A DNA stretch of 15,792 nt, taken from positions 1 through 15,792 of the forward strand of contig SLLJ01000074.1 of NCBI GenBank assembly GCA_007134165.1, written 5' to 3'. Positions 1 to 7,112 of this stretch are shown here, piece by piece. This DNA comes from Nitriliruptoraceae bacterium (GTDB taxonomy: Bacteria; Actinomycetota; Nitriliruptoria; Nitriliruptorales; Nitriliruptoraceae). The first letter of the stretch is position 1. Each line of letters starts with the position of its first letter. The notes below the pieces were generated by a model. That model was not told the DNA's origin and did not search any database. It was given only the letters and a program-made list of their open reading frames with translations. The position numbers and the translations under genes are program-made.

Positions 1-133
1 CCCGTGCGAGCGTGCCTCAGCTCGCGGTGCTCCCGCCGACTGCACCCGGTCGGCGTTGCCGGTAGGGCAGCCGGATCATCGTCCATAGCGAGGCACCTGC
101 ACGGGTCCGTACCGACCAAAAGGTGCCGCGACG
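1..133. other. 5' leader with one small hairpin
   Basis: No gene is supported here. A 7-bp perfect inverted repeat at 34-40 and 49-55 (CGCCGAC/GTCGGCG, 8-nt loop) could be the end of an upstream transcript or a leader structure, but there is no T-run. An AAAAGG at 118-123 lies 10 nt before the GTG start of the first permease and is its likely ribosome binding site. I could not find a well-spaced -35/-10 pair. Confidence 0.3.
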
Positions 134-790
134 GTGGCGTTCTTCACGGACTACCTCGCCGATCCCTCGACCCAGCGTGCGCTGATCGAGCAGACGCTCG
201 AGCACGTCTACCTCACCGCCATCCCGGTGATCGTGGCCGTGGTGATCGGCCTCTCGCTGGGCATCGTGGCCCACCGGGTGCCCCAGGTACGCAACTCCAT
301 CCTTGGCACCGTGTCGATCTTCCTGACGATCCCCTCGCTGGCGCTGTTCGCGATCCTGATCCCGATCGTCGGGATCGGCGCGACCCCGGCGATCATCGCG
401 CTGACGATGTACGCGCTCCTTCCGATCGTGCGCAACACCGTGTCCGGGCTGTACTCGGTGGACAACGCGGTGGTCGAGTCCGCCAAGGGCATGGGCATGG
501 GCGCGGTCAAACAGTTGGTGAAGATCGAGCTGCCCAACGCCTGGCCGGTGATCCTGGCCGGCGTACGCGTCGCCACCCTGCTCACCATCGGCATCGCGGC
601 CATCGCCGCGCTGGTGGGCGGCCCCGGGCTCGGCAACGAGATCTTCACCGGGATCCGTCGAATCCCCGCCGCCGGCTCGCTCGAGTCGCTGCTCGGCGGG
701 ACGATCGTGATCGTGATCCTCGCCATGCTCTTCGACCTGCTGTACCTGGCCATCGGCCGCCTGACGATCCCCCGAGGCATCCGTGACTGA
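134..790 (+). CDS. Osmoprotectant (glycine betaine/choline-type) ABC transporter permease, first subunit
   Basis: A 218-residue inner-membrane permease of the OpuCB/ProW group, which forms half of the translocation channel for betaine-like osmolytes. Hydrophobic helices begin near residue 22. The cytoplasmic EAA coupling loop starts at E115 (ESAKGMGMG, then KIELPNAWPVILAGVR), the signature by which these permeases dock on the ATPase. The GGPGLGNEIFTGI stretch after it is typical of the family. The length fits single-domain OpuC permeases. The GTG at 134 is chosen because AAAAGG lies 10 nt upstream. The gene overlaps the ATPase gene by 8 bp, so the two are probably translationally coupled. The exact substrate cannot be read from the sequence; betaine, carnitine, choline or proline betaine are all possible. 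Confidence 0.93.
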   Translation: MAFFTDYLADPSTQRALIEQTLEHVYLTAIPVIVAVVIGLSLGIVAHRVPQVRNSILGTVSIFLTIPSLALFAILIPIVGIGATPAIIALTMYALLPIVRNTVSGLYSVDNAVVESAKGMGMGAVKQLVKIELPNAWPVILAGVRVATLLTIGIAAIAALVGGPGLGNEIFTGIRRIPAAGSLESLLGGTIVIVILAMLFDLLYLAIGRLTIPRGIRD

Positions 791-1964
791 CTCGATGATC
801 CAGCTCCACGAGCTGACCAAGCGCTTCCCCGGTCAGGCTCGTCCCGCCGTCGACCGCGTGACCATGGACATTCCACGCGGCGAGATCGTCGTGTTCGTCG
901 GCCCGTCGGGCTGTGGCAAGACCACGACGATGAAGATGATCAACCGCATCATCGAGCCGACCTCGGGCCGGATCGTGCTCGACGGCGAGGACGTCACTGA
1001 CGTCGATCCCAACCAGCTGCGCCGACGTATCGGCTACGTCATCCAGCAGATCGGGCTGTTCCCCCACGTCACGATCAAGGACAACGTGGCCACGGTTCCC
1101 GAGCTGCTCGGGTGGGACAAGGCCCGCACCATGGCCCGGGTCGACGAGCTGCTCGACGTGGTCGGGCTCGAGCCCGACATGTACCGCGACCGCTACCCCA
1201 AGGAACTGTCCGGCGGCCAGCGCCAGCGCGTCGGGGTCGCCCGGGCACTCGCGGCCGACCCGCCGGTGCTGCTGATGGACGAGCCGTTCGGCGCGATCGA
1301 CCCGATCACCCGCACGCGGTTGCAGAACGAGTTCCTGCGGCTGCAGGCCGAGCTGCACAAGACGATCGTGTTCGTCACCCACGACATCGACGAGGCGATC
1401 AAGATGGGTGACCGGATCGCGATCCTCAAGGAGCACTCAGAGATCGCGCAGTTCGACACGCCCGAGAAGATCCTCACCGCCCCGGCCAACGAGTTCGTCG
1501 AGGACTTCGTGGGGTCCGGTGCGACCCTCAAGCGCCTGAAGCTCTCGCGGGTCCGCGACGTGGAGGCCATCGACGACGCACTCACCGGCCGCATCGACGA
1601 ACCCCGCGAGGTGCTGCGCCAGCGGCTCAACGAGTCGGACTGGACCGCGATGCTGGTGCTCGACGAGCAGCAGCGCCCCGTGCGGTGGCTGCGCGCCCCC
1701 GACTTCCGCTCCGATCGGCCGGTGCGAGAGCTGGGCATGCCCGCGGTCGCCACCGTCGAGAAGCAGGCCACGCTCTCCGATGCGCTCGAGGAGATGCTGC
1801 TCGGCTCGGCCGGAGTGGCCATCGTGGTGGACGGCCGCGGCCGCTACCTCGGCCTGATCGACATCGACAGCATCATCACCTCGATCCAGACCATGCGCGA
1901 GGCCGAGACCGAGTTCTACCGCGCCGCCAAGCTCATCGACCCCTCCGAGGTCGCCACCCTATGA
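783..1964 (+). CDS. Osmoprotectant ABC transporter ATP-binding subunit with C-terminal CBS domains (OpuCA/ProV-like)
   Basis: A 393-residue ATPase that powers betaine-type osmolyte uptake. The motifs are intact: Walker A GPSGCGKT at 40-47, signature LSGGQ at 142-146, Walker B aspartate D166 with catalytic E167, and switch histidine H200 in FVTHD. After the nucleotide-binding domain, about residues 255-375 form a CBS-pair-like region ending in GLIDIDSIITSIQ. In OpuCA/OpuA relatives this region senses ionic strength or nucleotides; that role is inferred here. The GTG at 783 is preferred over ATG 795 because GAGG at 774-777 has the right spacing only for 783. The stop codon overlaps the next ATG as ATGA. 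The two permeases flank this gene, giving a complete importer with the downstream binding protein. Confidence 0.95.
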   Translation: MTDSMIQLHELTKRFPGQARPAVDRVTMDIPRGEIVVFVGPSGCGKTTTMKMINRIIEPTSGRIVLDGEDVTDVDPNQLRRRIGYVIQQIGLFPHVTIKDNVATVPELLGWDKARTMARVDELLDVVGLEPDMYRDRYPKELSGGQRQRVGVARALAADPPVLLMDEPFGAIDPITRTRLQNEFLRLQAELHKTIVFVTHDIDEAIKMGDRIAILKEHSEIAQFDTPEKILTAPANEFVEDFVGSGATLKRLKLSRVRDVEAIDDALTGRIDEPREVLRQRLNESDWTAMLVLDEQQRPVRWLRAPDFRSDRPVRELGMPAVATVEKQATLSDALEEMLLGSAGVAIVVDGRGRYLGLIDIDSIITSIQTMREAETEFYRAAKLIDPSEVATL

Positions 1965-2797
1965 GCATCACGGACACGCTGAAGCCCTTCGACCCCGCCG
2001 AGGCGGCCGAGATCGCCGTCCGCGAGGATGCTGCGGCCGACCGCCGGGCCAAGCGGGCGCGCCTGGTGCATTACCTGGGCATGCCGATCTTCCTGCTGGC
2101 CGTGCTCGTCGGGCTGTACCTGTACGTCGGCGCCCAGGAACTCGACTCGATCGAGACCCGGCGGCTGACCGCTGAGATCCTGCTCGAGCAGACCCGCCAG
2201 CACCTGACGCTGACCGTGCTGTCGACGATCTTCGTGCTGCTGCTCGCGGTCCCGATGGGCATCCTGATCACGCGCCCGCCGACCCGCGGGTTCGCGCCCT
2301 ACATCATCGGGCTGGGCAACGCCGGACAGGCGATCCCGTCCCTCGGGCTACTCGCCCTGCTGTTCTACCTGTTCCGCGTCACCCCCGGCCTGCCCTCGAC
2401 CGGGACCTTCCCGGTGGTGGTGTCGTTGGTCGGCTACTCGTTCCTGCCCATCCTGCGCAACACCATGGTGGGGCTCGAGCAGGTCGACCGCAGCGTGCTG
2501 GAAGCCGGTGCGGGCATGGGCATGTCCAACACCCGGCTGCTCGCCCGGATCGAACTGCCGCTGGCCGTCCCGGTCATCCTGGCCGGGGTGCGCACCGCGC
2601 TGGTGCTCAACGTCGGAACCGCCACGCTGGCGTTCCTGTTCGGTGGTGGCGGGCTCGGACAGACCATCTTCCAGGGCTTCCAGCTGCGCCGTACCCCGAT
2701 CCTGATCACCGGGGCGGTGCTGGTCGCCGTGCTGGCCCTGCTGGTGGACTACGTCGCCGGGCTGATCGAGGAGAAGCTCACCCCCAAGGGGTTGTAG
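1961..2797 (+). CDS. Osmoprotectant ABC transporter permease, second subunit
   Basis: A 278-residue permease and the second channel subunit of the importer. It differs from the first permease by an N-terminal cytoplasmic segment of about 38 residues rich in A, E, R and K, plus one extra membrane helix (about 39-57, FLLAVLVGLYLYVG). A short external stretch follows, and then the usual OpuC permease core. The EAA loop starts at E181 (EAGAGMGMSNTR, then RIELPLAVPVILAGVR), followed by GGGGLGQTIFQGF. The ATG start overlaps the ATPase stop (ATGA), which implies coupling. The gene ends 132 bp before the binding-protein gene. It belongs to the same family as the first permease, so the channel is probably heterodimeric. 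Confidence 0.93.
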   Translation: MSITDTLKPFDPAEAAEIAVREDAAADRRAKRARLVHYLGMPIFLLAVLVGLYLYVGAQELDSIETRRLTAEILLEQTRQHLTLTVLSTIFVLLLAVPMGILITRPPTRGFAPYIIGLGNAGQAIPSLGLLALLFYLFRVTPGLPSTGTFPVVVSLVGYSFLPILRNTMVGLEQVDRSVLEAGAGMGMSNTRLLARIELPLAVPVILAGVRTALVLNVGTATLAFLFGGGGLGQTIFQGFQLRRTPILITGAVLVAVLALLVDYVAGLIEEKLTPKGL

Positions 2798-2929
2798 GTC
2801 TCTGCGGCCCGACCCTCTCTGATCCGGAAGCGAACCTACTACCACTGTCGTACCCTTGGTTCAGAATCCCGCGACCACCCGGTCGCACCGACCGAACCAC
2901 GACCCCTGACCACGAGGACAAGGAAGCCC
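2798..2929 (+). other. Intergenic stretch before the binding-protein gene
   Basis: This 132-bp gap is the only sizeable one inside the transporter operon. AAGGAA lies about 5 nt before ATG 2930 and is a good ribosome binding site. TACCCT at 2851-2856 fits a loose -10 pattern but has no convincing -35 at the right distance. A separate promoter for the binding protein is possible but unproven. Confidence 0.3.
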
Positions 2930-3925
2930 ATGACTCGCGCACGACGCCTGCGACTGCTCGCCTCCGTGGCGGCAGCAGCCCTGCTCGCCACGGCCTGCGG
3001 CAACGGCCTGGAGGGCGACACCGACGATGACGCTGCCGCCGACAACGGGGAGGTGGCCGAGGCCGGCACCGAGTCCCTCGAGGGTGCGGACATCACCGTC
3101 GCCTCCAAGGACTTCGACGAGCAGTTGGTGCTCGGCTACATCTCGGTCGCCCTGCTCGAGGACGCCGGCGCCAACGTGACCGACGAGGTCAACCTCGGCG
3201 GCACCGACGCCGCTCGCGGCGCGCTCGAGGCCGGCGAGATCGACCACTACTGGGAGTACACCGGCACCGCCTGGATCTCCTTCTTCGGCGAGACCGACCC
3301 GATCCCCGACCGGGTCGAGCAGTACGAGGCCGTCCGTGACCGGGACGCGGCCGAGCGCGGGCTGTACTGGCTCGAGCCCACCCTGTTCAACAACACCTAC
3401 GGCATCGCGATGTCCCAGGAGGCCAACGCGGAGCTCGGCGGCATCTCGACCATCTCGGAGATGGGCGAACTGCTCGAGTCCGACCCGGATGCGGTGACCC
3501 TCTGCGTGGAGTCGGAGTTCTCGGCGCGTGACGACGGCCTGCCGGGCATGGAAGCCCACTACGATATCGAGATCCCCGGCGGCAACGTTACCGTGCTCGA
3601 CACCGGCGTGATCTACGGCGCCACCGCCGACCGCGACCCGTGCAACTTCGGTGAGGTGTTCACCACCGACGGTCGCATCGCCTCACTCGACCTGGTCGTG
3701 CTCGAGGACGACGAGGCCTTCTTCCCGCTGTACAACGTGGCCCCGGTGTTCGTCGAGGACGTCTACGCCACCTACGGTGCGACGCTGGCCGAGCTGTACG
3801 CCCCGGTGTCGGCCGTGCTCGACGACGACACCATGCAGGAACTCAACGCGCGGGTGTCCGCCGACGGTGAGCGTCCCGAGGACGTCGCCCGTGACTGGCT
3901 GAGCGAGAACGGCTTCATCGGCTGA
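2930..3925 (+). CDS. Osmoprotectant ABC transporter substrate-binding lipoprotein (OpuAC/OpuCC family)
   Basis: A 331-residue extracytoplasmic binding protein that captures the osmolyte and delivers it to the two permeases. Residues 1-22 are a lipoprotein signal peptide: an Arg-rich start, an Ala/Leu core and the lipobox ATAC, with C23 as the predicted lipidated residue. An acidic linker of about 35 residues follows, and then the mature domain. Family hallmarks are ASKDFDEQLVLGY near the start, the HYWEYTGTAW segment and SARDDGLPGMEAHY. C192 (TLCVES) and C238 (DPCNFGE) could form a disulfide. The start is supported by AAGGAA about 5 nt upstream. The very acidic mature sequence is normal for a high-GC secreted protein. 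Ligand identity is inferred only to the level of betaine/choline-type compounds. Confidence 0.93.
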   Translation: MTRARRLRLLASVAAAALLATACGNGLEGDTDDDAAADNGEVAEAGTESLEGADITVASKDFDEQLVLGYISVALLEDAGANVTDEVNLGGTDAARGALEAGEIDHYWEYTGTAWISFFGETDPIPDRVEQYEAVRDRDAAERGLYWLEPTLFNNTYGIAMSQEANAELGGISTISEMGELLESDPDAVTLCVESEFSARDDGLPGMEAHYDIEIPGGNVTVLDTGVIYGATADRDPCNFGEVFTTDGRIASLDLVVLEDDEAFFPLYNVAPVFVEDVYATYGATLAELYAPVSAVLDDDTMQELNARVSADGERPEDVARDWLSENGFIG

Positions 3926-3943
3926 GCCTGATCCGTCGCCTGC

Positions 3944-3979
3944 CTCCGCGCCCCCGGCCATCCGGTCGGGGGCGCGGAG
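3944..3979. terminator. GC-rich hairpin between convergent genes, probable bidirectional terminator
   Basis: A perfect 12-bp inverted repeat (CTCCGCGCCCCC at 3944-3955 and its complement at 3968-3979) with a 12-nt loop lies 18 bp after the binding-protein stop and 53 bp before the trpA stop. No T-run follows on either strand, which is common for actinobacterial hairpin terminators. Its place between two convergent operons supports termination in both directions. Confidence 0.7.
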
Positions 3980-4032
3980 CGTTCGGCCGGCACGGTGGGT
4001 CGCTCGAGGGGGTGCTCCCGGTGGCGCCCCGC

Positions 4033-4887
4033 TCAGCCCTCGGCGACCCCGGCCCGCAGCTCGGTGACCAACGCGGCCACCCGCTCGGGTGCCCCGGCGG
4101 CCGAGCCCTCACCGGCGGCGCGCACCACCGAGGAGCCGACGATGACCCCGTCGGCGTAGCCTGCCACCTCGGCGGCCGAGGCGCGGTCCTTGACGCCGAT
4201 GCCCACGGCGATCGGCAGGTCAGTTCGGGTCCCCACCCGGGCGACCAGGGCCTCGGTCACGTCCCCGGCAACCGCGTTGACCCCGGTGACCCCGAGCAGC
4301 CCGGTGGCGTACACGAAGCCCGACGAGGCCGCAACGATGGCCGCCAGCCGCTCGTCGGTCGACACCGACGAGGCCAGGAAGACGGTAGCCAGCCCGCAGC
4401 GGTCGGCCTGCTCCAGCCACGGCCCGGCCTCGGCCACCGGCAGGTCGGGCAGGATCACCCCGTCGATGCCGGCTTCCGCGAGCTCGTCGGCGAACCGGGC
4501 CCAGCCGCGGGTGTCAGCGATGGTGACGTAGGTCATGACCAGCTTGGGGACGTCGAGGTGGCGAAGCCCGGCCACCAGCTCGAGCTGCTCGGCGACCGTG
4601 GTGCCGGCCTCGAGCACGTGCTGGTTCGCGGCCTGGATGATCGGCCCGTCCATCATCGGATCGGAGAACGGCAGGCCGATCTCGAGCACGTCGGCACCGG
4701 CGGCGACCGCCGCCTCGAAGCAGGCCCGGGAGGTGGCCGGATCCGGGTAGGCAGCGGTGAGATACACCACAAGTGCCGCCCGGTCTTCGACGGCAGCACG
4801 GTCGAAGGCGGCCTGGATGCGGGCCGGACCGCGGTCGGGAGCCGATCCTGACGACGGCTGCGGCCCGGCGCCGATCGCCGCGCTCAC
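4033..4887 (-). CDS. trpA: Tryptophan synthase alpha subunit
   Basis: A 284-residue cytoplasmic enzyme that cleaves indole-3-glycerol phosphate to indole and glyceraldehyde-3-phosphate and passes indole to TrpB through a tunnel. The family signature LEIGLPFSDPMMDG carries the expected catalytic residues E69 and D80. GVILPDLPV and the phosphate-binding PIAVGIGV and DGVIVGSSVV segments are also present. About 22 residues of low-complexity N-terminus (Ala, Gly, Ser, Pro) precede the conserved core. The GTG at 4887 is chosen because it overlaps the trpB stop (GTGA) and has GGAGGA 5 nt upstream; an upstream extension would lie inside trpB. This is the last gene of the trp cluster, followed by the hairpin at 3944-3979. 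Confidence 0.97.
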   Translation of the reverse strand: MSAAIGAGPQPSSGSAPDRGPARIQAAFDRAAVEDRAALVVYLTAAYPDPATSRACFEAAVAAGADVLEIGLPFSDPMMDGPIIQAANQHVLEAGTTVAEQLELVAGLRHLDVPKLVMTYVTIADTRGWARFADELAEAGIDGVILPDLPVAEAGPWLEQADRCGLATVFLASSVSTDERLAAIVAASSGFVYATGLLGVTGVNAVAGDVTEALVARVGTRTDLPIAVGIGVKDRASAAEVAGYADGVIVGSSVVRAAGEGSAAGAPERVAALVTELRAGVAEG

Positions 4888-6152
4888 GGGGTCCTCCGTC
4901 CGGTCGGCGGAGCGGCGGCGAAGGCTCGGTCCACCCCGAGCTCCCAGCCGGCGACCTCGACGACCTCGTCGACGTCCTTGTCCCCACGGCCCGACATCGT
5001 CAGGATGACGCGGGCGCCCTCGCCCAGCGCCTCGCGGCCGTGACGCAGCACCCACCCGACGGCATGGGCCGGTTCGAGCGCCGGGATGATGCCCTCGAGT
5101 TCGCAGGTGCGCCGGAATCCGTGCAGCGCATCGTCGTCGGTGGCGCTGACGTAGGTGGCCCGCCCGCTGGTCGCCAGGTGGGCGTGCTCGGGCCCGACGC
5201 CCGGATAGTCGAGCCCGGCGGACACCGAGTGCGCCGGGGAGACCTGCCCGTCGTCGTCGACCAGCACGATCGAACGTGAGCCGTGCAGCACGGCCTCGCG
5301 GCCCTCGGTGAGGGTGGCGGCCGAGCGACCGGTGCCCACCCCCTCACCTGCCGCCTCGACCCCGATCAGGCGCACATCGTCGACCTCGATCCACTCGGCG
5401 AAGGAGCCGATCGCGTTGGATCCCCCGCCGACGCAGGCGATGACCGCGTCGGGCTGCCCGCCGGCCTGCTCGGGGAACTGCCGGCGCGTCTCCCGGGAGA
5501 TCACGGCCTGCAGCGTGCGCACGATGGTCGGGAACGGGTGGGGCCCCATCGCCGAACCGATCAGGTAGTGGGTGGTGGCCACGTTGGTGACCCAGTCCCG
5601 CATGGCCTCGTTGATGGCGTCCTTGAGGGTGCGGGTCCCGCTCTCGACCGGGATCACCTCGGCCCCGAGCAGTTGCATGCGCACCACGTTGAGCCGTTGT
5701 CGGCGGCAGTCCTCGGCCCCCATGTACACCGTGCACTCGAGCCCGAACAGGGCCGCGGCGGTGGCGGTGGCCACGCCGTGCTGGCCCGCACCGGTCTCGG
5801 CGATGACCCGGGGCTTGCCCATGCGGCGGGCGAGCAGCGCCTGACCGACGACGTTGTTGACCTTGTGCGAGCCGGTGTGGGCGAGGTCCTCGCGCTTGAG
5901 CCAGACCTCCACCCCGGCCTCCTCGGAGAGCCGGATGGCGTGGTACAGGGCCGTGGGCCGCCCGCCGTAGTCGGCGAGCAGCCCGGTGAGCTCGAGCGCG
6001 AAGGTGGGGTCGTGCTGGGCCTCGTCCCAGGCGTCGACGAGTTCGGCGAGTGCGCCCGACAGGGCCTCGGGCACGTACTGACCGCCGAAGCGGCCGAAGT
6101 AGCCCTCGCGGGCGAGTTCGGCCTCTGGACGGACCGGCAGGGAGGTGCTCAT
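4884..6152 (-). CDS. trpB: Tryptophan synthase beta subunit
   Basis: A 422-residue PLP enzyme that condenses indole with serine to give tryptophan, working as an alpha2-beta2 complex with TrpA. The PLP-binding lysine is K97 in HTGSHKVNN, and E119 in ETGAGQHG is the expected catalytic glutamate. GGGSNAIGSF binds the cofactor phosphate. The length and the GRFGGQYVPE start match the TrpB1 type. ATG 6152 overlaps the trpC stop (ATGA). The ribosome site AGGAG lies at 6158-6162, inside the codons for the last residues of TrpC. The stop overlaps the trpA start, so trpC, trpB and trpA should be translated in coupled fashion. Confidence 0.98.
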   Translation of the reverse strand: MSTSLPVRPEAELAREGYFGRFGGQYVPEALSGALAELVDAWDEAQHDPTFALELTGLLADYGGRPTALYHAIRLSEEAGVEVWLKREDLAHTGSHKVNNVVGQALLARRMGKPRVIAETGAGQHGVATATAAALFGLECTVYMGAEDCRRQRLNVVRMQLLGAEVIPVESGTRTLKDAINEAMRDWVTNVATTHYLIGSAMGPHPFPTIVRTLQAVISRETRRQFPEQAGGQPDAVIACVGGGSNAIGSFAEWIEVDDVRLIGVEAAGEGVGTGRSAATLTEGREAVLHGSRSIVLVDDDGQVSPAHSVSAGLDYPGVGPEHAHLATSGRATYVSATDDDALHGFRRTCELEGIIPALEPAHAVGWVLRHGREALGEGARVILTMSGRGDKDVDEVVEVAGWELGVDRAFAAAPPTGRRTP

Positions 6153-7045
6153 GACGGCTCCTGATCGCGGACGTGCGATCGAACGGGGGTCGGACTTGGG
6201 GCCGGGTTCGGGCCCGAGCTTGGGGCCGGGTTCGGGACCGAGCTTGGGGCCGGACTTGGTGCCGCGCCGGCGGCGACCAGCGCGGCCACGGCCGCCTGGG
6301 GGTCGGCGGCGGTCACCAACGCCTCCCCGACCAGCACCACGTCCGCCCCCTCAGCGGCGGCTCGAGCCACGTCTTCAGGTGCGCGGACCCCCGACTCGGC
6401 GACGGCCAGCGCCTGCTCGGGCAGCGTCGGGCGCAGCCGGGCGAAGGCGCCGCGGTCGAGCTCGAAGGTGCGCAGGTCACGGGCGTTGACGCCGACGATG
6501 CGCGCGCCGAGGTGCCGGGCCCGCACCACCTCGGCGTCATCGTGGACCTCGACGAGCGCATCGAGGCCGGCTGCCATGGCCTCGTCGTGCAGGCGGGCCA
6601 GTGTCGCGTCGTCCAGTGCGGCCACGATAAGCAGGACGGCGGCGGCGCCGGCCGCGCGGGCCTCCCAGACCTGGTAGGTGTCGACCAGGAAGTCCTTGCG
6701 CAGGGTCGGGATGCCCAGCGCCGCGACGTCGGCGAGGTCTCCGAGTGAACCGGCGAAGCGGTCGGGTTCGGTCAGCACCGACACCGCGGCGGCGCCGCCG
6801 TCGTGGTAAGCGCGGGCACAGGCCGGCGCGTCGAGGTTGGGAGCGAGCGGACCGCGGGAGGGCGAGGCACGCTTGATCTCGGCGATCACCGCCACACCGG
6901 GCTGCGACAACGCGGCCCGGAACGACGGGGCGGCGGGGGCGGCGGCGGCCCGCTCACGCAGGGCGTCGAGGGGCTCGGCGGCCCGGGCGGCCGCGACGCG
7001 ACGGTGCGCGCCGGCGAGCAGGTCGTCGAGGTAGAGCGTGGGCAC
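6149..7045 (-). CDS. trpC: Indole-3-glycerol-phosphate synthase with low-complexity C-terminal tail
   Basis: A 298-residue TIM-barrel enzyme that closes the indole ring of carboxyphenylamino-deoxyribulose phosphate with loss of CO2 and water. The expected active-site residues are visible: E56 and K58 (AEIKRASPS), K117 (LRKDF), E166 (LVEVH), N187 (VNARDL) and E217-S218 (AESG). The catalytic domain ends near residue 261. An extra tail of about 36 residues (Pro/Ala/Ser/Asn) follows, built from an imperfect 8-residue repeat, APSSxPNP. The usual length is about 255-270, so the tail is an addition. Start is GTG 7045, with a GGGGA-like site 5-6 nt upstream. The gene sits 67 bp after trpE and overlaps trpB by 4 bp. 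Confidence 0.96.
   Translation of the reverse strand: MPTLYLDDLLAGAHRRVAAARAAEPLDALRERAAAAPAAPSFRAALSQPGVAVIAEIKRASPSRGPLAPNLDAPACARAYHDGGAAAVSVLTEPDRFAGSLGDLADVAALGIPTLRKDFLVDTYQVWEARAAGAAAVLLIVAALDDATLARLHDEAMAAGLDALVEVHDDAEVVRARHLGARIVGVNARDLRTFELDRGAFARLRPTLPEQALAVAESGVRAPEDVARAAAEGADVVLVGEALVTAADPQAAVAALVAAGAAPSPAPSSVPNPAPSSGPNPAPSPTPVRSHVRDQEPS
6195..6253 (-). repeat. 24-bp tandem repeat encoding the TrpC C-terminal tail
   Basis: Two 24-bp units (6195-6218 and 6219-6242) differ at one position and are followed by an 11-bp partial copy (6243-6253). On the coding strand the unit reads APSSxPNP, so copy changes would keep the frame. The array ends 42 bp before the trpB start. Confidence 0.85.
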
Positions 7046-7083
7046 AGAGATCCCCGGTCGGTGTCGGGGCGCAGGGTACGGCG

Positions 7084-7111
7084 GCGGGCCGCCCGCGGCG
7101 AGAGCGCCGCG
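7084..7111 (-). terminator. Hairpin between trpE and trpC, possible partial terminator or processing stem
   Basis: A 7-bp perfect stem with a 4-nt loop (CGCGGCG/CGCCGCG, 7094-7111) starts one nucleotide after the trpE stop codon. A second, overlapping 5-bp stem (7084-7096) shares three bases with it, so the two would compete. There is no T-run. It occupies the only real gap within the hisI-trpA series, where it could lower expression of trpCBA relative to trpE or protect the mRNA end. The function is inferred. Confidence 0.4.
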
Positions 7112-7112
7112 C

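Noticed and set aside
1..133. Sigma-70-type promoter for the osmoprotectant operon (TTGCCG at 56-61 with CATAGC at 84-89)
   Set aside because: The spacing of 22 bp is too long and the hexamers are poor matches.
7046..7112. Trp attenuator or T-box ahead of trpC
   Set aside because: The gap is 67 bp, with no run of Trp codons and no T-box-like conserved element; only simple stems are visible.
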